A DNA stretch of 64,000 nt. Origin: Otis tarda. Lineage: Eukaryota; Chordata; Aves; Otidiformes; Otididae. The DNA is taken from positions 41,098,803-41,162,802 of the forward strand of contig CM048591.1 of assembly GCA_026413225.1 (NCBI GenBank), read 5' to 3'. Below the pieces are notes generated by a model. It had not been told where the DNA came from, made no database searches, and saw only the letters and a program-made list of their open reading frames with translations. The translations under genes and the position numbers were made by a program. Position 1 is the first letter of the stretch. The number at the start of each line of letters is the position of its first letter. Below, piece by piece: positions 23,001 to 37,020 of this stretch.

Positions 23001-26000
23001 GTAGCTGCACATGTAGTTTGTTCTCTGGACCTCTTCCGATATCTTACGTGGTGTTGGGAATACCTTTCATTTAGTTAGTACTCACTGGAAAGGAGATTCT
23101 GCATTAGAGGATTAGTGAAAGGATGAAACAAAGAATCTGAAAAAAACCCAGCATCCTTTAAAGTGCAGGCAATGGCAACACTACTGTCAGAAACAGCTAG
23201 TTCCATATTGGAACTCGTTTCTTTGATAGCTGATCCATGTGGTCTACAAGAGTACCCTGACTCTGGTGAGGAACTATTTCTGTATATGTCAAAAGAAGCA
23301 CGAATTTCACAATTCATGTCAAAAAATGCAGATAATGTGTAAAATTAATTTTTTTTTATTATAGATACCTGTTGTCCTGCACATTCTTTTTAACAGACTG
23401 AAAATTAGAGCCATTACTACCTTAAGATGATACGCTGTCTGTTTTAAAGTTGACACAGTTGGTTTGTTAGCCTTCCTAGAAATCTCTCCCAAATCCAAAA
23501 GTTCAGCCTTGTTTTTTAGATGTTTGCATAAAAATGGAGCTTGACCTTCTCTTATGGCAACTATCTCACTGTACTTTTTCTTTAAACATTTACCAGGTAT
23601 ACATGTGAAGCTACAACAGAACCATAATGACACCATTCACTTAGCATGTCTTAGAGCCATTCATTTTACACCACTTCTCTTATTGTTTTTGACAACAATA
23701 GTTTTTTAGTGGGACTGAAATAACAACAATTTTCTGTTTTTCTTTTTAAAAAGAAAATGCCAAGACTTTAGAAAAACCCAATATTTGTTTTTGGGACCCT
23801 TCATTTAACAGTTTTTAATCCCATTATTTATTTTCAGCCTTCTAAAAATCCACGAAGGTGATTGAATATTGTTTGCTGTTGCTTGTAAGAACCCCACCGT
23901 CACTTTTGCTTGGTCTGCAGAAGAGAGGTAGCCTGGAGAACACAACTTTCTGGAAGTTCTTACTAAGAAGGGAGAGTGAGGATTTAATCTTTTGGGCTAC
24001 TGTTTTGCTGATATCAACATTACTAAAAAAGAGCTTCTGTTGACTGCAATTACTTGGAGTATCTACAAATTCATACTAAGAGAGACAGCAGTCTCCAATA
24101 TGCTTGATGTACACCTAGCAAATACTGTTTATTTGGTAGAAATGGAGTTCAAGCTATTTTTAGTAGTTATATCACCATGTATGTCATCAGAAACTAACAC
24201 TGAGGCTTAAAAAAATAATTTTCACATTCTGGCTTAAAACTGAAGCTAGATGTCAAAACTGAAGCTAGATTTCAAAACTGAAACTAGGACTATGCATCTG
24301 TCTGTACTTATAAGTAAAATCTTTATTGATTGAGAGTGTTGGTCTTTTGCTCTATATATTCCTTTCTTCTCCCACATATTTTTATCTCCTTGCTGATAAG
24401 CTGCTGCAATAAACTTCAAAAGACAAGATGGCTTACTTGCTCTTTGATTTAAGCACCTTTAAGAAAGATCTTTTAAAGTAAAGAGATACACTGATTAATA
24501 TACCAAACATATCTCTGCACTTGTAGCATCCTTTTTTGTTCTGTCTGAATTTACAAACCTTCTTTCCTTTTTTAAATGAATATTAGAGGAACAAGACTGT
24601 TTGCTTTTACCTTTTTTTTTCCAGCTGCAATCTCAGTTGGTATCACCTGCCAAAGATGAAATATTAGTATGTTAAATATTATTTCTTCTTTTGTTTTAAA
24701 GGTGACCTACTATTTCTGTGGGTATTTTTTTTTCTTCTCTAGTAAACTAATTGATGATTGTGTACTAAATTTTCCAATCTGAGAGAAAATAGGAACATTC
24801 ATAAAAGATGCAAGCTCAGTCATCCCTGATCATCCTTGAGGCTTTATATCAGCACATGCTTTGGGACTGTTCTGTGTTGAATGTGTGCAGCAGAGATGAA
24901 TTGAACAGGACTGTCTCAGAAATCAGTTTGTGTTTATTTGGGTACTAAAGAGGGTTTTGATCAAGACTACCCACTCTTTTCTCTTATTTTCTGAGTTTAT
25001 TGCTTTGAATGCGTCTTCTTCTTGCAAATTTGGCTCTAATATGAAGTACATCATGCCAACATTTTTTTGGCTGATTACTATTGAGTTGTTACCCTGTTTT
25101 TCTCCTGCTAGAAGTCTCAGATAATGCAGATATTTGTCTTCCAATGGTGTAAGGTTGTTCCTAGCATCACACCCACTAACTTTATTTAGTCTTCTTTTGA
25201 GTGGCTAGGCCAAGACCAACCAGATCTTACTGACAAAAAGTGATTCCTGGCATTCATTTCACTTTTCCATCAGTCTGTTCTCTTTTTCTCTGTACCACCT
25301 GAAGCTGTTGGTTTCCCTTATTTATCTACGCCTCTGTTCAAGTGACAGTCATGATAATTCATATGAAATCGCATATGCTTTTATTTATCCGAATGTTACT
25401 TTTGTTAGTAAGAAAGCCTGGTATTCTAACAATCTTTAGCTGCTCAGTTGTTCTAAGATTATATTACAGAGTTCCTCCCTCTTGCACCAGTATAAATCAG
25501 AAGGTGTTGGTGTTGGTAATGCCAGAGTCAGGATAAATCTAATACTTTTACATTCTTCCTGAATTCTTGACCAGGCTTTTAGCTAATAATATGTCAGCAT
25601 AAACTCCACAGAAATCAATAGTCACCTATATCACCATGGATTGGGCCCAAGGTATTATGTGATTTAAAGCATGTTATTTTTTTCTGCAAAAACAATTTTA
25701 TGTGATATTGATTTTAGAGTTATACTGCTGTTTGGGTTCCTCTTCTTTTTTGTACTTCTTTTCTAGAGCAGTGTTCAAGGACATCCTGGACACCCCTAGT
25801 CTGAGGGGCAAGCTATAGCTTGTGATGTACTTGTGCCAGTAGCAGCATCTGCTGTTTGCTATTTCCTTTGGACTCAGCTTTGAGTGGGCAGAAATTTACA
25901 CATGGTGATCTCTTTGGATATTGGCTTCAGAAAATAACACCCCTTGAGTTTGGAATGAAGGACCTTTTAAACATGTGCTTATGTTCTGTGATGTGATAGT

Positions 26001-27339
26001 TTTCTTTGGAAATGTGGTTCTCCTGTATTCGATCAAGGTTTGATTCTGATATCAACCCTGTTCAGTTCTCTCTGCATTTGAGTTTTACACCACCAGAGAT
26101 CCAGTGACTTCAGCAGAGACATTACTGCTCTTGAATGGTAAAACAGGACTTGCAGGTCTTTGTTTATTTATTTAGGTAAGAGCAAGCAAACATTGCACCT
26201 GTCCAGTTGTGTAGATAAATTGGAATCAGTGAACCGTGCTGATTTACAGCAGCCTTAAGCACACAGCCAAGCTTGAGAATAAGAAATGAAAACTCTGTGT
26301 TCTGGAGATTTGGAATCTACAAAACATCTACTCTGATCTGTGTAATATAACCTGTATTCACCAGGTTATCACAATGCTGAGGCCAGCTACTTCTGTTGCT
26401 TCAAAGGTAATTATTTTCAGTTTAAGAACACATGAACTTCTTTGACTCCTTCAAGAAACAGAACCCACTGTGAAGCAAATGCAGTAAAGAAAAAGTATAA
26501 GATGAAACAGAAGCTGTGTAGGGAATAATAAGAGCGAAGAACTGTTTCTGCTATGGTTTACACCTTAGCACTGATTTTCAGAAGCACAGGTGACTTTGCC
26601 AGGCTAAAAGTTCTGGAACATTGCTCTGAGCTGTTCAAAAGAGACAGCAAAAATTCATGTGCATCTGTGCGAGCTAAGCATAAATTTGTCAGTCTCATCG
26701 CTCCACATTCTAAAAAAAGTCATTAGATAAATGGTCTAAGTTCTCTGCATATCTCATTTCATTAATTAGACATGTTTCTCACATCAGGACGCCTATCTTA
26801 TTGCCTTCATGCTCTTCCTGTTTTCATGCTTCCTCATACTGCATTACATTTCAGACTGATGGTAGACTTCTATCAAACTGTACTGTAACAATCAGTAGCA
26901 GACTGTCTGTTGCCTGGATATACCTGTGTATCTTTTACAAGAGCAACTGAGAAACGGGTAAAAATGGTTTGGGAATGAAAAAGGAAAGGCAAAACATATA
27001 TATAAGAGGAGTATGCCGCTGCAGGCAATCCCTCAGCCAGGGAAGATAGAATGGAAAAAGAGTAAAGGTTTCCTGTCTTTGATTCATACCTTATGAGAGG
27101 TTTCTTTAATGATTGCTCTTTTGTGTAGCCAAAGCAATGCTCATTTATCAGTCTGCGGTTTAATACAAATGTATCAGGATGAAAGCTGAAGGAGGAAGAA
27201 GGTTAAATGACAGGCACACCCTGACTTAGAAACTATGGGGCTGATTAATATCTTGGAAAGCTGACTGAAAGGAAACCGTTTTTGAATAGACCCTGAAAAT
27301 AACAACAAAAATGAAGTGAGCACGTTTTGGTTTAACTAA
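20013..27339. other. 7.3 kb AT-rich stretch, no gene recognised
   Basis: No exon, RNA gene or interspersed repeat was recognised. Short frames (for example 20598-20852, 23075-23317 minus, 23319-23636 minus) lack family motifs. The only structured repeat noticed is the 19-bp triplicate at 24236-24290. A pyrimidine-rich, T/C-dominated stretch runs from about 22,320 to 22,560. Confidence 0.55.
24236..24290 (+). repeat. Three tandem copies of a 19-bp unit
   Basis: The unit aaaactgaagctagatgtc starts at 24236 and recurs at 24255 (one change) and 24274 (decayed: aaaactgaaactaggac). The period is 19 bp. It looks like a small minisatellite produced by local duplication. It is too short and too few-copied to be a CRISPR or satellite. 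Confidence 0.85.
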
Positions 27340-28140
27340 TTCTGAATTACCGTGGAATTCTTTTGGAAGAGTGTCTCATAGCATCATTAATACCAAATTA
27401 ATTCATTGAGACCAGTGTTATTGCAGTGAATAATAGCAAATAAATTAATATAATTGTGCGGAAATAAAAGTGTTAGCAAAATAATTTATATGCTTAATTC
27501 CTCATTGCTAAACTCTGTGTTTGTTCTGTCTTGCATTAAGGTCTCTCTGCTTTTTCCTGCTCTTGCTGCTGAGATAAAGTTAGTAACTCTGGTGATTCAC
27601 ATGTGAGGTACAGTATTGTAATCCCCAGGGGTTTTTGCTCATTCATACCTCTCTGTGTGTATAACTCTAGACTTCCAAGGTGCTATCAGAAATATCCTTG
27701 TAAATCTTAGGGGACTGATTGACTATAAGTGATTTTGCTGAGTTTTACAGAGGAGAAAGAGACTGTAAAACTTGCCCAGGGTTGAATTTGAATATGTGAA
27801 TAATGGTTTTAGTCCAGCAGTCTTCTTTTCTGTCTCAATGCTCCACTCATTTATGCTGACATAAGTCTAGAGTAACTTATCTGAGGTCAGTGGAATTACA
27901 TCAATGTAAAATTAGGGTAAATGAGAGGAGAACCGGGTCTCCATGTGTATTTCTCCTAGGAGAGCTCTTATTATTTGATGATCAAGTCAGCAAGATGAGG
28001 AATAATTTTTTTATTATGTAAATAATGCAATTAGAAATGAAGCTAAATTTGTTCTGACTTTTCCAGCCTAATATGAATGAATCAGATAAAGAGAATTTAT
28101 CTGCCCATCTGATTATGCAACTAATATTTGTAAATTTAAA
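27340..28140. other. Possible conserved non-coding element (candidate only)
   Basis: This AT-rich interval has few homopolymer runs and many ATTA/TTAAT-type homeodomain-like cores (for example near 27390-27490 and 28085-28140), and no open frame of note beyond 27982-28173 (minus). Such texture is seen in vertebrate conserved enhancers, but it is also compatible with ordinary AT-rich DNA. This is inference only; no conservation can be measured here. Confidence 0.2.
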
Positions 28141-31100
28141 GGAAGAGTAGAGTGGAAGGCTTTTGGAGTTCAATGGAGAAATCTTATTTTATAAAGCAAA
28201 GAGAGGAATTTGACCTAGATTAATTAAAAATAAGTTAAGGGTAATAGGATTAGTTAAGCTTGGCCTTCCTAAGTATGATTATTTATATTTAGCAGAGAAG
28301 CTAGCCAGCTGTTAGTGTTTCTGTTAGTGTTTAAGTAGCTTGCTGGATTTAGAATGAAATTTTGAGGTTTCTCTGTGAGTGCTGTGGGAAACATCAAGGC
28401 AATTTGCTCTTCCAGCTTCTCCAGTTAGGCATGCTTTGACAAGTAGGCTTTCTTTCTAGGAACTAGGTGTTAGTGCTTAGATGAAGACACTGGGAAAAGA
28501 AAAGGCGGGGGGGAATTCCTGAATTTAGGAATGCCTCTGTGGTCTGGTATGCAGTATAAGAGAAACTGGGAATATTTTATCTTTCTGTCTTGGTGATACC
28601 TGATCTGCCGTAAGTCTGACCTGTGATGGCTGAGCATGTGCTACAGTGTGTTGAAGGAGACTTCCACAGTCCTCCTCAGGCAGCTGTGTCTGGATCACGC
28701 TCCACCACAGCACATACCACAAAGAACTTACTTTTTGCTACTGTACTGATAGATTTTATAACCACACATTTCAGGAAGGCTCTCCTGGGTCCCACATTTC
28801 CCTGAATGGTGAGGAATGTTCTTTAAACTTCCGTTCAGCTGTAATAATGAAGAATGCTACTTTTAAGCCCTATCGCAAGAGTCAGCTTTGGCTTCAAAAC
28901 ATGGCTCGAGTGTTTGTAGGGCTTTAGCTTCCCTGAAACTAGTTTATCTGTTTCTACTTTTCTCATCAGCCTTGCTTAATCAGAAGGAAAACCTGGCTGT
29001 AAGTCAGAGCTGAGAGGCTTTTGATAAAAAAAAAAAAAAAAAGCTAAACAAAACCCCTACAGCTTTGATACAGAAGCCTTTGCGAATTCTTGTCCCCATT
29101 TTTAGCTGTACAGGTAATTGGTGCCTGGCAGCTCATTCCTGCTGTATTTCTTTGGCTTAGCTTTGTGTTAATTACCTAAATTTATTCATTTAGAGGCATC
29201 ACTGCATGTGGTTTGGCAGGGACATGTTTTCCTAAAGAGACTTTCATGTATGCTTTTCTGCCTGCACTAGAAGCTGCGTTTACTGTACTGTACTTCAAAA
29301 TGTTATTGTTTGTTTTATTTAGTCAGATAAACAAATATTATGATAATGAAAAGTCCATGAACAAATGGTGACAACAGCAGAACACTAAACATAAGAATTA
29401 ATTAACAAAAACAGTCAGCTATCCCAGATGTCTGATGAAATTTTGAAGAGGGAACTTGAAATATTGAAGATGTTCAAAGCAGCACTTAGGAGGGTGAAAA
29501 ACACCCCTGCACTTTAACATCTAAATTACAAATGTGATCTCTGTATCTTATTTACTGGCTTGTAAATGAATGACACCAAGTCTTGCATGCCTACAGCTCA
29601 TGATTTGCAATAAAAGAGGGCTATTCCTATGCTGTTTTCTTCCCGTGTGGTTCCTCCCAGTCCTGGATTTTTTTTGTCAGGACTGGCCAGGAGCCAATGG
29701 ATCGAGGAGCGATTCTCTTCATTGTCAGTAGTTCAGACCTTTGCATTTTGCACAAATTTCTAATCTTACTTGTTTTGAAAAGCTGATCCAGGGTTTGCTA
29801 AAGTTAAAGAATTGTGCTGAACAAGGAATGTTTCCATTACCTCTGTGTTTTCCACTGTTTCTTTTACCACAGTCTTTTCTGTGCTACATGACCGCTGTAT
29901 GCATCTGGTCTTACTCTTTGCTGAGATTTCAAGGACTCATTTGAAAGCCAATTAAAGAGTGAGGTCCTGCTGTGCCTTTTAGGGGCCAGGTATCTCAAAT
30001 TATGATTTACCTCTGATACATCCTGATCCGTGCAATGAATGGGTCATTATTTGCTTGTCAGTAGCAAGCAAAGTGGGTCAGAGGCTTCAGTTAACCTTGG
30101 ACGATCTGAATCAGTTCATGTCACCACTTAAGCTAGTGGATCTGGGCTGGTACACAAATTACTCTAAATAGCATCTCAGTTGCTGGCCTTGGCAGGAGCA
30201 TTCTCTTGGGAGCCAGCCTTCCTGTCGGACATTGCCAGCCTGTGGTTCAGCTCCCTCCTGAAGAAAGAGGACAAAGTAGATCCTGTATTGGAAACTTTGA
30301 CATAACCTTATGCAGTTGAATTGCAGCTGGCAAAAGTATATTCAGGTGTTCTGGGATGCAGGGAAGACCTGCTTGTATTTTTCCCTCTTTCATTGCTATT
30401 GTGTCAAGGCCAACTACAACTTGCTTTTTAAAAAATACTGTTCAGAGGCGGTCTGCCCACCTCAGGTATGACCCTCAGAATTTTAAAAAGAAAAAAAAAT
30501 CCTTACCTCTCTTAGTTAAGCAGATGACGTCGTAAGGGAAGGTTGGTTCTGAATCCAAATAAAGATTAATGTGAGATTTGGCTTCACTGGAAACAAGAAT
30601 TGGCCCCATGTGCTGAACCTGACTTGTTAAATGAGGAAATACTCACTAAAGCAGAGCATTGGCATATTTTCAAATTAAGATCACAGTGAAAACGAATACA
30701 GTGCACTCTGGTTATTTAACTAACTAGATAGATACGAGAAATTCTATCTCCTGTAACTAACACAGGCTTCATTGTGATCTCAGCACAATAAGAAGGAAGA
30801 CAGAGCTGCTGGATGTCTTAACAATGTTGATTTTGTACACTCAATAAAAGGTTTGCAGAACTGCAAATATTTAGAGTGAGTTTATGTTCTTGTGTAGTCA
30901 TTTTTCCATGACTATCTCCACTATCTCCACACTATCTCCATTTCAGAAGACTCTCTTTCTCTGTTCTTGCTCCATCTCAAAACTGACATTTTTGTGCCAT
31001 TTCTTTTTTTTTGTAACAGCAAACAACCATTACCTGGGCTGAGGCCTTCCTAGAGAGAAAATGCAGTGTAGCAGTGTCAGGCTCTACCTTATGGGCTTTC

Positions 31101-34100
31101 TCCTAAGAAACTTTTAAGTCAATTTAGAATGGAGCTGATTTTTTTTCCACTTCTATTTCACATACTATTGATTTATCTTTTTTTTCCCTCCCAGGTATTT
31201 TATCAGTTTCCCCTGTTTCATGACACTGGGGGATTTCCAGGAGCCTGGTCATGGTGTAAATGTGCAATAATGGAGGGAAACCTTTGCTAAACATCTGTCA
31301 CCTGCATGGTGCTGAGCAGCACTTCTGCAGGAGGGACTTCTTGTGTCATAGAGAAAGCCTGCTTTTCCAGACTCCTGCTACGTCTCTGGCTTCACAAGGT
31401 GGCTGGCACCTGCCCTGTCACAATGTTTAGACAGAAGATTCCAGCTGGAAATATAGCAGTTATGTCGGGGAGAAGCATGGAAGGGGTAGCATGGTAATGT
31501 AGGAGGTTGGGTAGGCAGCTGACCTGTGGGACAAATGGCCAGCTGGAATGGCTTATAGGCATTTGTCTAGGAGCCACATTGCTTCCTTCACCTCATTTGT
31601 TTTTCCTGTAGGCAAGTAGGCTGTTTCCCTTGTCAATAACCTGAAGTGAAGGAGGAAGAGCCAGGGTCATCAGGGAGAAGTGAAATAGGGCTGAAGAGCA
31701 AAGCAGGTCATAGGAGAGAAGATATTGCTATGAACGTGATAAGAAATCCATGAGAAGATGTTTTTCAGAAGGAAAAAGAGAAGGGCAGGTAAAAAAGAGA
31801 CAAAGTAATGAACAGAAAAGAGAAAGAAAAATTCTAGCCAGTTATGAAGGAAAAATTATGGTGATTAATACAATGGGTATAATGAGGAATACAAAAAATC
31901 AAAATAAAGAAATACAAGAGCAGAATAAAAATTATAGACTTTTAGGAGAGTTTATTTTTTTCTGTTTTATTGGTAGACATTCTTGAAAGGCTTTATGAAG
32001 GAGGGCAGGCCACATAGCTAACTTCTGGTTACTAAAAACAATACAGCTGACTGTATTTCTGTTGTCGAGATTGCCCGTAAACAACAGGTGTTGTCTGCTA
32101 TTTTGAGTTAACATCTTAATGACATAACAACTTATGTTTTATTCCAGTTTTCAGTGTTGGTTTTTCTTCCCTTAACAGCCCTAACAAGACTCTGAAGTGA
32201 CATTATGAAGCAGTGGTGTAGCATGGAATTATTTTTAAGATAAAAAACTTTAAAAGTTGACAAATACAACATTACAGGTGCTTGTTGGAGCAACTTCAGG
32301 GGGGCAGAGTCTGAATGCAGTAAGAATCTAAAAATCAACATTGGAGTTGTTACCTCACAATTCTGTACCATGAGACTCATAACTGAGTAAAAAGGCTTAA
32401 AGATATGAAAAGAGTTGGACCTATCTTGCTGTGAAGCTCAGAACCTAGAAGGAAAATACCCCTCACAGTTGTTGCTTGCAAAGAAGTAATTACTTTTGTA
32501 TCCATTGCTAGATTTTTAGGAGGTTTGATTTTGAACAGTTGGGTTGGCAATACAGAAGAGTAGCAGAGTAAAAATAGCTTACTGTTCTGTAGACAGCCTG
32601 TGGCAAAAGGGCAAATTTAATGTGAGCATAGTCAAACTCATCCAGCTGTGTCTAAACTAATCCTGATCATCTACCAGGGACTTGTTGGAGCAGATTGAAG
32701 CTCCTGCCTAGTTCATGCATCCAGACTTCCTTTTTGGGAGGGCTAGGCGAGGTAACAAGAAAACCAGATACAGGAATTTGGGTTAGAGTTAATAGGTACC
32801 GGGGTCATAAGTCTGGGTTGTGTTAGGAGTTCAGCAATGCTCTTTGCCCCATCCACCTTCACTTGAGGATTGCCCTCTGTGGAAGTGTCTGTTTTCTGTA
32901 TGTCTCCCAAACGAGGAAGATCCTTACCGAAAGTGTTATAGTCCACATTCCAGTTCAGAAGAGGCTATCGCTTGTGTTATAAAAGTAGATGAATCTTGAG
33001 AAAGTGTGCCTCAGGCCATTGAAGCTTTTTGTACTGCACTGACTGCAGACGAAAGAGATGAAAGGAAGCCATGCCAGCAAGATGTACGTATTGCCCCTAT
33101 ACTTCACCATTTCTGTGCTGGAAGAGGATTGCTGAGACATGCTGCCAGGAAATACTGTGATCCTCACACAGCCAATTACTTGCAGTAGCACCTGTGAGTT
33201 TCTTCAGTCCAGTGGACAGTCAATGAAAGGATGCAGACCCAGTGCCCAATTTCTAAATAATTCAAACAGCTTTTAATCCCCTGAGTTTACAGCAAATACT
33301 TGTTTCATTCCACTTTACTCGGCTACCTCTTATTTGAAGGAATAACCTTCACTTTGTCCCTCATCACTTCTCTGCCCCACAACACATGGTGCCAAAATTG
33401 ATGATAAACTCCAGAGCTAACACCAACCTCATCTAGCTGCAATAGCGTCAAAAGATTTCAGTGTTGTAATCACTTTACATATCATACACTTTAATTTTTC
33501 CTCCCATTTCTTTACTTTAAATGTTTTATTACGGGAAACATTGCTCTTTGGGTTTGTTTTCCTTTTTTCTTTCCTTTTTTTTTTTTTTTTTTCCGGGGAG
33601 AAAATATGGCTGTAATAAACAAGGTCTGACTCTCTTCTCATGAAATCTCTTTTCCACTGAGGGGCTCAGCTGTTCATTACTGAGTGTTCTTCATTTTGAA
33701 TGTGTTTCTGACTTATGTAACTTGAACAATTCTCATTCTCTCCCCACTCTGTTTATACAGAGGAAAGTATATAAAAATAGTAGGGTGAAAAAACAAGAGA
33801 CATAATCTTCGATGTATCGTCTGGCAAAATTAAAATCTATTAAAACTCAGATTTGTTAGTGGGTAATTAAATAACAAGCTGGCTCTTTTGGTAGTGGCTG
33901 TGGTGACTGTTTCACTCAGAGAAAGTGGTGTGTAGGAAGCAGCCAGAAACAACCGTAAGCCAAATGGGAGGCTGAGAGGGGATCAAAGGGGTAGAGAGTA
34001 GAGCGCACCCTCTCTAACTGCTGAAGCTCTTGCTTGGAAGAAATATTATCCCTGTTGATCCTGACACAAAACCAAATGTCAGAAAACAAAAGATTTTGGC

Positions 34101-37020
34101 AGATCTCCTCTGGAATTTTCGATAACTTATTTAATTTTTCTGGTGTCTCTTCCATTATCTCAGAAAGAGGGATAATGATCCTTCTGTACCTACTGTAGAT
34201 GCAGAGCTATGAGTTCATTGCTGTTTGTAAAGCACAGGGAGATCCTTAACTGGAAGGATCAAGGATTTCCTCAATTGGAAAAACCAAACATCTTGAACAA
34301 ATAGTTTTGTACTGGGCATTTTCTTCATACTAAGTATGAAAGGGTCTGAATGGCCTCACATATACAGCAAGCTTTAATCTGCTCCCAAGTGGCCATTAAT
34401 CCTGAAGAAATACCCAATTTTTTCAACAACTGGTTGCTTTAGTAATTAATATTTCTAATGAGAGTAGGAACTGGTCACAATCAATATGTAGTATGAAACA
34501 CCTATTGGTTTACTTCAAGTAGTGATGTTATTATTGTTGGTATTCACAGTTTAAAAAGTTGGCTGTTTGCAGTTAATTTTTTAACTTCTGTAATGTCACA
34601 CTGGAAAACACATCCTTTGGATTATAGTGAAGCTTTGGAAAGCTAACAGAATGTTCATTAAATCTGGTGAGCAGAGGTGAGAGAATTAGGGATTGCTTTG
34701 TGGTCCAGATCACTCCAGAGAGACGGTTTTACTCCAAACTTACCTCTGGTTATTGAAAATGAGTTTGAGCAATGTTTGCTTTATCCGCAGGCCTCTGAGT
34801 TCCTGAAGATTTTGAGGTGTTTCTGTTGTTTGTAAGCTGCCTGACTCATCTTTGAATAGGAAATTTGTCAAAGAGTGGTAGAGCATGTTGCTGGTTTTTG
34901 GCGGTTTAGGGAGGAGATGAAGTAGAAATGATGCTGTCAGAAATGCAGTAGTAGTAATCTCCTACACTGAGTGTGGACCTATTATGCACAACAAGCCAGT
35001 CTTTTTGGTGACAGTTGCCATCAACACTCATTATAAATACCAGACGCTTACACTGGTTATGGAGCAAGGATTTTAAAAATTGAATGAGGTAATCCTAAAA
35101 CCTGCCACGTGTTTAAATACATCCACTTGCATGAACACTCATTGCATTCCCTGAAAGGCTTCCACTTCTTATTGTTCTGGTAATATATCACTGTGCTGAG
35201 GCTCCTAAAATAAATTAAGTCCTATTATCTTAAAACTGCTCCTATTGGAAAACACATCATTGTTATGTATGACCTCTGTGGAGGGTGTCATTAAGATAGG
35301 GCAGTGTGTGCCGTTCTGTAAGTATATACATTTTGCAAGTTAATCATAATGATAGTGCATAGGTTCAAATTATGCCATTTTTCAGCTTCCTTGAAAGTCA
35401 GAAATTCGAACCACTTGAATAGACTCAGATTATAAATACTATTCGTGTAACTTTATATCTTGCAAGTCTCCTTTAGTGCTCTGTTATTAAAATATTATGA
35501 AAAAATGAAAGAGCTCTGATTAAATATGCCTGCATGGATAAATTTACATTAATGTGAGATGATTAATTATAAGTTAATACCCCGTTCAGAAAAAGCATTT
35601 TAGGTAGCATAATGAACAGGGTGCAATGATAATCCCGCAACAGTCCTCTGTTGAGGCAATCAAAAGCCAGACAGAAAGTGCTGTTATGCATTTTGGAGTT
35701 GTGCTGATAAAAATCATTGTTCTGAACTCCCACTCAGCTGTGTGCTCTTTGAACCACAAGATGTCACTACACAATCCAGGATGATTTTTAGCTTTTAATT
35801 TTTTTTTTTAAGATTTTTTAAGCTAAACTGTGAAACATGTTTATTTCTTTTTATGTGTTCTCAAGAAGAAAATAAAGCTCATAAGATAATCTACAATGAA
35901 CACCTATAACACCTTTTAAATAGAGCAATGGGTATAGACCTGCCGGAAGGTTGGGAACAACCTCCAGCTCTATTTCTTTTAAACAATAGCATATAGATCC
36001 TGCCAGCAGTCCTTTTGAAACAGCTGGTGATCCATAAGAAATCCAGAAGTGTCCTAAGTGCCGTTTTTAGGGAGGTTATTCCACTGTTCCCTCTTCCTGC
36101 TCGTCTCTCCAATAAGCAGTGCTGGGGGACAGGCTTTGTCTTCTCCTTCTCTGCAAACCGACATCCAACTAGGTGGAAGTAAAGTGTGTAAAAGAGCATT
36201 AAGTTGTCAAATAAGTGCACAAATTCTAAAAAAATAACAGCAATTTCCTGTACTCCACGTTGCAATTAAGCAGTCATAATATGGCAGCCTATAGATGCCA
36301 GCCCCAGAAATAATCAGTTGAAAAGATAATCACTGACAGAAGAGATCTCATTGTCTGTATTCCTGCTTTAGTGGAAAAATGTGTGTTTAATTCTGTCTTT
36401 CTTTGATTTATTTCTTGGAAGGACTGTGATCTTTCACACTTCTGTCATATTTGGCCTGGATTTGTTAACCTTTTTTTTTTTCCTGGGAGATTAGGTAAGG
36501 ACATGCTGTCTGCACATATGCCTCTTTATAGCTGCTGCCTAAATAAGTAAAGAACTGTAACTTCCAGATAAGGCCAACACCACAGGCAGAAAATGTTCTC
36601 AAGGAAAACCTTGTGCAAATGAACACTGCAACTTACCTCAACTCTGAGGTGGAATGAGAAAGTCACACCTAAAGTATGTTTTAAGTGACTCTGCAGTCAA
36701 AATGTGATTCTGTCTTCTGACCTGAGGCAGGCTGAGGTGCACAGCATGGAAACTTAAGCCAGCTGAAAATATTTATTTACAAGCTAAAGATAACTTCAGG
36801 TATTCTAAGAGCGAGGACCCCTGTATTTAGTTGCACGTCTTTTGCTAAATTCAAACACCTAACGGAAAAAGGATATGATAGGCCCTTTATCTGGTGCTAC
36901 ACATCTCTACAGCAAGAGAAGGACAGAGCCTGGTGCTCAGGTCTTGCTGATTAGGTCAGGGAAAAGGTAAAGTTCAGATGCTTCCTTTTAATTCTATGAT
37001 ATTAAGCATATACCTAAGTT
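28141..37020. other. 8.9 kb AT-rich stretch, no gene recognised
   Basis: No coding or RNA feature is supported. Low-complexity features are a 17-nt A run at 29026-29042, an 18-nt T run at 33575-33592 preceded by T/C-rich sequence, and three near-tandem copies of actatctcca at about 30911-30940. Short frames (31750-31986, 32132-32380 minus, 35891-36265 minus) resemble no known family. Confidence 0.55.
29026..29042 (+). repeat. Poly(A) run, 17 nt
   Basis: An uninterrupted A run that follows ttttgat. No retrotransposed body or target duplication is evident upstream, so it is not claimed as a processed-pseudogene tail. Confidence 0.9.

Noticed and set aside
24236-24290. Short repeats considered as a CRISPR-like array
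   Set aside because: Only three contiguous copies without spacers, in a eukaryotic context.
28981-29042. A17 run considered as the tail of a processed pseudogene
   Set aside because: No coding-like body, no AATAAA at proper spacing and no target duplication were seen.
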